Part shown: piece after piece, positions 58,884-64,000 of the stretch | Position numbering within the stretch: position 1 is the first letter of the stretch | Layout of the letters: every line of letters begins with the position of its first letter | Origin: CALROG01 sp943369755 | GTDB lineage: Bacteria > Pseudomonadota > Gammaproteobacteria > Burkholderiales > Burkholderiaceae_C | DNA length: 64,000 nt | Direction: 5' to 3' | Assembly: GCA_943369755.1 (NCBI GenBank) | Contig: CALROG020000009.1 | Coordinates: forward strand, 45,470-109,469 | Position numbers and translations under genes: made by a program | The notes under the pieces: model-generated | What the model was told of the DNA's origin: nothing | The model's input: only the letters and a program-made list of their open reading frames with translations | The model's database searches: none

Positions 58884-60314
58884 TCAGCTTCGTCTCCTCA
58901 GCATGCGGCCTGCTCGGGATCCTGTCATTGTTCCGTTCTCGCACGCGAGTTTTCCGTTGACGAATACACGAACGATTCCCTCAGGCGGCAAGCTGGGGTC
59001 CTGATAGGTTGCACGGTCGGTGATGGTTTGCGCGTTGAAGACAACCAGGTCCGCGCAGTTCCCAATTTTTATGGTTCCCCGGTTTGGAATTGCAAAGCGG
59101 CTTGCGCTCAGGCCCGTCATCTTGTGGATGGCTTCTTCAAGGCTGAAAAGTCGGCGATCTCGAACGTATCGACCCAACACTCTGGGGAATGTGCCCCAGA
59201 GTCGGGGATGCGGATGAGCGTCATGGACCAGACCATCGGAGCCGACCATTGTCAAGGGATGGCTCATGATCCTGCCAACGTCTTCTTCACTCATTGCGAA
59301 GTAGATCGCGCCCGCTGGCGCCAATGCAGCGGCAGTCTCCTCGGGCGATTCTTGGCGCTCCTTTGCAAGAGCGAAAAGACTTCGTCCTGCCGCTTCAGGA
59401 TGGGATTTCGACGACGTTACGAGCACCTCGCGGGATTGCCGGACGCGAGCCGGTAGCAGCATTGTCGAGGAAGCGTCATACGGATAGCAGTCCATGCAGA
59501 CGCTCCGCTTTCTGGAAAACTCGTCGACGAGTGCGAGAGTTTCTAGGGAACGACCGTGATTTTGAACACCCACCAATTTGTGATGCGACAAGACAATCGG
59601 GACGTCAAGTGCCTCCCCGATGCCGAAAGCCTCGCGCAGTGCAGCATCAATTTGGTCTCCCTCGTCGCGGATGTGCATTGCGATGAGCGCATTGCGCGGG
59701 GAGAGGGGGCGCCCTATCTCAATGACCTCGGCCGCGCTCGCAGCGCTTGCCGTTGGGTAGTAGAGGCCTGTCGAGAGGCCCCAAGCTCCGTGCTCCAGGG
59801 CAGTCTCAAGTGATGCCCTCATAGCCACGACCTCGCCAGGCGTCGCCGGTCTGCTCAGGTCACTCATGTGCGCCACGCGGAGGGTGGAGTGCCCAACCAG
59901 CGCTACCGCGTTGAGCACAGGCTCTACTTCATCGACAGCGTTGAGGAATTCATCGAAGCGTTTAAACCGGAATGTATTTGCTCCCAGCGCGTTGAGTGGT
60001 GCCGGTGGCGCGCTTGTTACCAACGGCGCGAGACTGATTCCACAATTGCCCACCACCACCGTGGTAACGCCCTGGAGAACTTTCGGATGAGGTCCACTCA
60101 CCTTCTCTAGAAGAAACAAATCGTCATGTGAATGCACGTCGATGAACCCCGGAGAAACGACCAGCCCGGTGGCATCTACCCGGGTGCGTGCATTTTCACC
60201 CGCCAAATCTCCCAGCGCTTGAATTGAACCATTGTTAACGCCGATGTCTGCGCGAAAACGCGGAGCCCCGGTTCCGTCAACGACGTTGCCGCCCTCTATA
60301 ACAAGGTCAAACAT
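58884..60314 (-). CDS. D-aminoacylase/N-acyl-D-amino-acid deacylase family amidohydrolase
   Basis: The 476-residue metal-dependent amidohydrolase has the N-terminal beta-sandwich start (DLVIEGGNVVDGTG), the metal site HSHDD, the bridging cysteine in VVGNCGISLAP, VLSHHKLVGVQN and the late aspartate in VGSDGLVHDAHPHPR. These fit D-aminoacylases that free D-amino acids from N-acyl forms. An upstream frame to 60422 overlaps the Bug receptor gene and is rejected. It lies 4 bases after that gene, so both form an operon. Confidence 0.9.
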   Translation of the reverse strand: MFDLVIEGGNVVDGTGAPRFRADIGVNNGSIQALGDLAGENARTRVDATGLVVSPGFIDVHSHDDLFLLEKVSGPHPKVLQGVTTVVVGNCGISLAPLVTSAPPAPLNALGANTFRFKRFDEFLNAVDEVEPVLNAVALVGHSTLRVAHMSDLSRPATPGEVVAMRASLETALEHGAWGLSTGLYYPTASAASAAEVIEIGRPLSPRNALIAMHIRDEGDQIDAALREAFGIGEALDVPIVLSHHKLVGVQNHGRSLETLALVDEFSRKRSVCMDCYPYDASSTMLLPARVRQSREVLVTSSKSHPEAAGRSLFALAKERQESPEETAAALAPAGAIYFAMSEEDVGRIMSHPLTMVGSDGLVHDAHPHPRLWGTFPRVLGRYVRDRRLFSLEEAIHKMTGLSASRFAIPNRGTIKIGNCADLVVFNAQTITDRATYQDPSLPPEGIVRVFVNGKLACENGTMTGSRAGRMLRRRS

Positions 60315-60318
60315 GGCG

Positions 60319-61302
60319 TCAGTCGATTTTTGCGCCAGAACGCCGAATGACGTCGGCCCAGAGTCTGGTTTCCCGCAATGCCCGGTCGAAGAGCCGCTCC
60401 GGCGGGCCGATGACTGTTTCAAAAGACGCGGCGCGGGCCGTTTGGCTGAAGGCCGGGTTCCCCAACGCCCTGTTGATTTCAGTATTCAAACGGGTAATCA
60501 GTTCGCGGGGCGTCCCCATCGGTGCCACGATTCCGCCCCATGTGGTGGTTTCGTACCCCGGTACGCCGGCTTCGGCGATCGTCGGGATCTGAGGGAAGAC
60601 CGGGCTGCGCGACCTGCCGGAGACACCCAGGATCCGCACGCGACCGCTCTGTATATGAGGCAGAACGGAACCCAGGTTGTCGAACATCAGATCGATTTGG
60701 CCTGCGATCAGATCCTGGATAGCACTTGGGCTTCCTCGGTACGGGACATGCACGATAAAAGTTCCGGTCATGCTCTTGAAAAGCTCGCCCCCGAGATGGC
60801 CGGTCGTTGCGTTGCCGGCAGACCCCATGGTGAGTTTTCCAGGCCTTGCTTTCGCGAGGGCAACCAGTTCGGCGACCGACTTGACTGGAAGATTGTTGTT
60901 GACCACCAGTGCGTTTTGCGAATAACCGAGCAGAGCTACAGGGAGCAACTGCTTCTCCACGTCATACGGCAACGATTTGTAAAGCGACTTGTTGATCGAC
61001 AACGTGCCAACGTTTGCGTATCCGATCGTGTATCCGTCAGGTTGCGAACGAACAATCTCCGCCATTCCAATGTTTCCGCCGGCGCCAGGCTTGTTGTCGA
61101 TGACGAACGGCTGGCCCATGCTTTTCGTCAGCTCCGTCGCCAGGGCCCGACAGAGCATGTCTGGCCCACCTCCCGCCTGCGAGTGGACTATGAATCGAAT
61201 CGGCTTGTCAGGCCAGGCGGCCCGTGCGAGCAAAGGGAACGGCAAGGCCGCCGTGCCGAGTGCCTTGATCAAGGCTCTCCGGGAAATGTCATTTTCTTTC
61301 AT
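60319..61302 (-). CDS. Bug/TctC family periplasmic solute-binding protein
   Basis: The 327-residue protein begins with a signal containing SRRALIKALG, a twin-arginine type leader ending ARAAWPDKPIRF, then the family motifs AGGGPDMLCRALA, FVIDNKPGAGGNIGMAEIV and PDGYTIGY. Bug proteins bind carboxylates or amino acids and are very common in Burkholderiales, usually without their own TctAB transporter, as here. The operon with a D-aminoacylase suggests an N-acyl amino acid ligand (inference). Confidence 0.92.
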   Translation of the reverse strand: MKENDISRRALIKALGTAALPFPLLARAAWPDKPIRFIVHSQAGGGPDMLCRALATELTKSMGQPFVIDNKPGAGGNIGMAEIVRSQPDGYTIGYANVGTLSINKSLYKSLPYDVEKQLLPVALLGYSQNALVVNNNLPVKSVAELVALAKARPGKLTMGSAGNATTGHLGGELFKSMTGTFIVHVPYRGSPSAIQDLIAGQIDLMFDNLGSVLPHIQSGRVRILGVSGRSRSPVFPQIPTIAEAGVPGYETTTWGGIVAPMGTPRELITRLNTEINRALGNPAFSQTARAASFETVIGPPERLFDRALRETRLWADVIRRSGAKID

Positions 61303-61397
61303 GATGGCCTTTCTTCAGTGGTTGGTTTTTGTAATTGGGCCACCTAAGGATTCCTCATTCAAACGATTTGTCCTCCTGAAGTTCATGCGAAAATCTC

Positions 61398-62306
61398 ATG
61401 CAGCGTATGGTTCCAATTCCTTCCATAACTGCCCTTCAATGCTTTGAGGCGAGTGCACGCCTGGGGTCATTCACTCGAGCGGGTGAAGAACTGCATCTGA
61501 CGCAAGGCGCCGTTAGCCGACAAGTGATTGGGCTGGAGGTCCAGCTGGGCATTCGGCTCTTTGTCCGAAAGCAGAACGCGCTCGCGTTGGGCCTTACAGA
61601 GGCGGGCGCTAACTATCTCAGGGATGTTGCGCCGCTTTTGCAGGGACTCGTCAGGTCGACGGCTGCTGCGAGGGCTCATCGAACAGAGGGCGGCGTGCTG
61701 AATCTCTCGGTCGGCGCGTCGCTCGGTAGCTACTGGCTAATCCCTCGGCTTTCATCTTTTACACGCGCTCATCCCGAGATCGTTCTTAACGTGGCTACAA
61801 GGGTGGGGCCTGCCGACTTTGGTCGCGAGGCTCTCGATGTTTCTTTGGAATTCGGCAGCGGCGAGCGGCCCGGCATGACTTGTGACTTCATACTTTCGCT
61901 TGATCTGCAGCCTTTTGCGTCTGAGGACTGGATAGAGCGCTTCGGCGCGCAGTTGACCGCAAACACGCCGAGCACAGCGCTCATCCACCATTCCACGGGG
62001 CCAGAAGCTTGGGCCGAATGGTTTCGTTATGCGGGCATTAACAATAGTGCTGGGCGAGGGGGGCCGCTTTACGACCTGATGTGGATGGCAATGAATGCAG
62101 CAGCGAACGGGCTAGGTGCTGTCCTTTTGCCAGAATACATGTCGGAAAGTGCTGTTTCAAGTCGCAGATTGCGGTGCCTGTCTTCCATCCGCTGGCCTTG
62201 CCCCAAGTCCTACTATTTGGTCTATCCGAACGCCAAAGGCGGTCAAATAGCACTTCAAACGTTTAGGACTTGGCTGTTGAGTCAAGTCAAGCAATCTGGC
62301 AGTTAA
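61398..62306 (+). CDS. LysR family regulator (GcvA-like)
   Basis: The 302-residue regulator has the helix-turn-helix ARLGSFTRAGEELHLTQGAV and a GcvA-like linker and effector domain. It is divergent from the Bug receptor/aminoacylase operon with a 95-base intergenic region, so it probably controls that operon. Codon choice is less GC-rich than in the core genes, suggesting a different origin. An ATG at 61407 is an alternative start. Confidence 0.9.
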   Translation: MQRMVPIPSITALQCFEASARLGSFTRAGEELHLTQGAVSRQVIGLEVQLGIRLFVRKQNALALGLTEAGANYLRDVAPLLQGLVRSTAAARAHRTEGGVLNLSVGASLGSYWLIPRLSSFTRAHPEIVLNVATRVGPADFGREALDVSLEFGSGERPGMTCDFILSLDLQPFASEDWIERFGAQLTANTPSTALIHHSTGPEAWAEWFRYAGINNSAGRGGPLYDLMWMAMNAAANGLGAVLLPEYMSESAVSSRRLRCLSSIRWPCPKSYYLVYPNAKGGQIALQTFRTWLLSQVKQSGS

Positions 62307-62351
62307 AGACTTGCGGGTGCTGACACCCGCGCAATGCTTGGAGGAATTGAA

Positions 62352-62468
62352 ATGAGTACGTTGACCATACGGTATTTCCGTGCCATGGCAGCCACAGGCG
62401 ATGTGCACAAGGCGCTGGCGGTGCTGGATCGGTTGGACGCAGCAAACGCTTCAGGAGCAACCCGCTAG
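62352..62468 (+). CDS. Possible 38-residue small protein overlapping the glcB stop
   Basis: MSTLTIRYFRAMAATGDVHK begins behind GAGGAATTGA, a fair ribosome-binding site, 45 bases after the LysR gene. It stops inside the glcB stop codon on the other strand (4-base overlap). No family is recognised. It may be the end of a gene that was fused or cut at the recombination junction with glcB. Confidence 0.35.
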   Translation: MSTLTIRYFRAMAATGDVHKALAVLDRLDAANASGATR

Positions 62469-64000
62469 GCAGCCGCCTTCACCTTCAGCCGCCAGGCATG
62501 CAGCAGCGGCTCGGTATACCCGCTGGGCTGCACCAGCCCCTTGAACACCAGGTCAGTCGCCGCCTGGTACGCCGCACCTGAATAGTTGCCGGTCATTGGT
62601 TTGTACAACGGGTCGCCGGCGTTCTGCTTGTCCACCACCTTGGCCATGCGTTTGAAGGTGGCGTTGACCTGTGCTTTGCTCACCACGCCATGCAGCAGCC
62701 AGTTGGCCATGTGCTGGCTGCTGATGCGCAGGGTGGCGCGGTCTTCCATCAGGCCCACGTTGTGGATGTCGGGCACCTTGCTGCAGCCAATGCCCTGGTC
62801 AACCCAGCGCACCACATAGCCCAGAATGCCCTGGGCGTTGTTGTCCAGTTCCTGCTGTTTGTCGGCGTCGCTCCACTTCGGCGTTTTTACTACCGGAATG
62901 GTCAGCAAGTCAGCCAGCAGGCTGTCGCGCAGCGCGCCAGCGTCGGTCTTCTCCAAGTCTTTTTGCACGTCTGCCACCTTCACCTGGTGGTAGTGCAGTG
63001 CGTGCAGCGTGGCGCCAGTGGGGCTGGGCACCCAGGCGGTGTTGGCACCGGCCTTGGGGTGGGCAATTTTTTGCTGCAGCATGGCGGCCATCAGGTCGGG
63101 CATGGCCCACATGCCCTTGCCAATTTGCGCCTTGCCGCGCAGGCCGCAGCTCAGGCCCACCAGCACGTTGTTGCGCTCGTAGGCAGCGATCCAGGCGCTG
63201 GCTTTCATGTCGCCCTTGCGCAGCACCGGGCCGGCCTGCATGCAGGTGTGCATTTCGTCGCCGGTGCGGTCCAGAAAGCCGGTGTTGATAAAGGCCACGC
63301 GGCTGGCGGCGGCGGCAATGCAGGCCTTCAGGTTGACGCTGGTGCGGCGCTCTTCGTCCATGATGCCCAGCTTGACGGTGCTGGGTTTGAGGCCCAGCAC
63401 TTTCTCTACCCGGGCAAACAGTTCGCTGGCAAAGGCAACTTCGGCCGGGCCGTGCATCTTGGGCTTGACGATGTACACGCTGCCCTTGCGGCTGTTGCGG
63501 ATTCCATCCTTGCCGTGGCCTTGCAGGTCGTGCAGCGCAATGGTGGTGGTGACCACCGCGTCCAGAATGCCCTCCGGGATTTCTTTCGTGTTGCCATCGG
63601 CGGCTGTATACAAAATGGCCGGGTTGGTCATCAGGTGGCCCACATTGCGCACGAACATCAACGAACGGCCATGCAGTCGCACTTCGCCGTTGCCTTTGGG
63701 CGCGCTGTACACCCGGTCGGGGTTCAGGCCGCGCTTGAAGGTGGTGCCGCCCTTGCTCACGTCTTCAGTCAGGGTGCCCTTCAAAATGCCGAGCCAGTTG
63801 CTGTAGGCCAGCACTTTGTCTTGTGCGTCCACCACGGCCACGGAGTCTTCAAGGTCCAGGATGGTGGACAGGGCGGACTCCAGCACCAGGTCGCTCACAC
63901 CGGCCGGGTCGCTGGCGCCAATTGGCGTCTTGCGGTTGATGCGGATGTCCAGGTGCAGGCCGTTGTGCTCCAGCAGCACGGCCGACGGGCTGGCTGCATC
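62465..64000 (-). CDS. glcB: Malate synthase G, 5' part beyond the window
   Basis: Malate synthase G condenses glyoxylate with acetyl-CoA to malate. The window holds the C-terminal 510 or so of an expected 720 residues; the frame stays open to the right edge. Recognised segments are DLEDSVAVVDAQDKVLAYSN, the RSLMFVRNVGHLMTNPAI region, KMHGPAEVAFASELFARVE, GIMDEERRTSVNLKACI and VRWVDQGIGCSKVPDIHNVG. Two 10-bp CATGCAGCAG direct repeats (62497-62506 and 62689-62698) define the deletion seen in the partial copies B and C. Confidence 0.96.
   Translation of the reverse strand, partial: DAASPSAVLLEHNGLHLDIRINRKTPIGASDPAGVSDLVLESALSTILDLEDSVAVVDAQDKVLAYSNWLGILKGTLTEDVSKGGTTFKRGLNPDRVYSAPKGNGEVRLHGRSLMFVRNVGHLMTNPAILYTAADGNTKEIPEGILDAVVTTTIALHDLQGHGKDGIRNSRKGSVYIVKPKMHGPAEVAFASELFARVEKVLGLKPSTVKLGIMDEERRTSVNLKACIAAAASRVAFINTGFLDRTGDEMHTCMQAGPVLRKGDMKASAWIAAYERNNVLVGLSCGLRGKAQIGKGMWAMPDLMAAMLQQKIAHPKAGANTAWVPSPTGATLHALHYHQVKVADVQKDLEKTDAGALRDSLLADLLTIPVVKTPKWSDADKQQELDNNAQGILGYVVRWVDQGIGCSKVPDIHNVGLMEDRATLRISSQHMANWLLHGVVSKAQVNATFKRMAKVVDKQNAGDPLYKPMTGNYSGAAYQAATDLVFKGLVQPSGYTEPLLHAWRLKVKAAA

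Overview
The window looks like chromosomal DNA of a Burkholderiales bacterium of the Comamonadaceae (Rhodoferax/Polaromonas type). This is inferred from the high GC content, the gene order of the core block, the short proteobacterial GshA type and a dispersed GCTAT...ATAGC-containing repeat that I associate with this family. No rRNA, tRNA or CRISPR array was seen.

Layout. 0-12.7 kb is a dense core block on the plus strand: exbB (cut by the window edge), exbD, leuS, lptE, holA, proA, gshA, kup, benE-type transporter and gshB, ending against a minus-strand glutamine amidotransferase. 12.7-23 kb is accessory: an MFS exporter with a cysteine-rich CWC protein, an alpha/beta-hydrolase-like protein lacking the usual serine, a PilU-like ATPase with a cyclic-nucleotide-binding-fold protein, a TetR regulator with two matching palindromes, and a three-gene envelope cluster ending in a collagen-like Gly/Pro-rich protein. 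23-31.5 kb holds redox and detoxification genes: a lipoprotein hydrolase, a crotonase, two GSTs, a Lpd-like flavoprotein, a truncated DUF1348 gene, a large PNPOx/FNR/2Fe-2S fusion and a divergent LysR regulator.

32.6-52.9 kb is a complete nitrate-respiration module: narX-narL, two narK transporters, narG-(cupin)-narH-narJ-narI, a parvulin-type PPIase, a beta-carbonic anhydrase, a nitronate monooxygenase, a small conserved protein, NnrS and a class II (B12-dependent) ribonucleotide reductase preceded by an FNR-like site. The logic is anaerobic: nitrate sensing, uptake and reduction, handling of reactive nitrogen, and oxygen-independent dNTP synthesis. 53-58 kb carries a PliI-like secreted protein, a pilin-like protein, a prepilin fused to a beta-sandwich-like domain, and a PilB/GspE ATPase fused to a receiver-like domain. 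58.9-62.5 kb is a D-aminoacylase/Bug receptor/LysR cassette, and the window ends inside glcB (malate synthase G).

The most striking signal is architectural. Four extra fragments of the 3' end of glcB, each joined to the same interspersed repeat and all in the same orientation, sit at 31.5, 32.6, 53.0 and 58.1 kb. They separate the SDR gene, the 20-kb nitrate module, the pilin module and the aminoacylase module. The two fragments that flank the nitrate module share the same 192-bp internal deletion, which falls between two 10-bp direct repeats in intact glcB. This suggests modular accretion and possible loop-out by recombination at glcB-tail copies. The repeat itself also appears to lie in frame inside leuS and benE, and a different palindromic repeat lies in frame inside proA.
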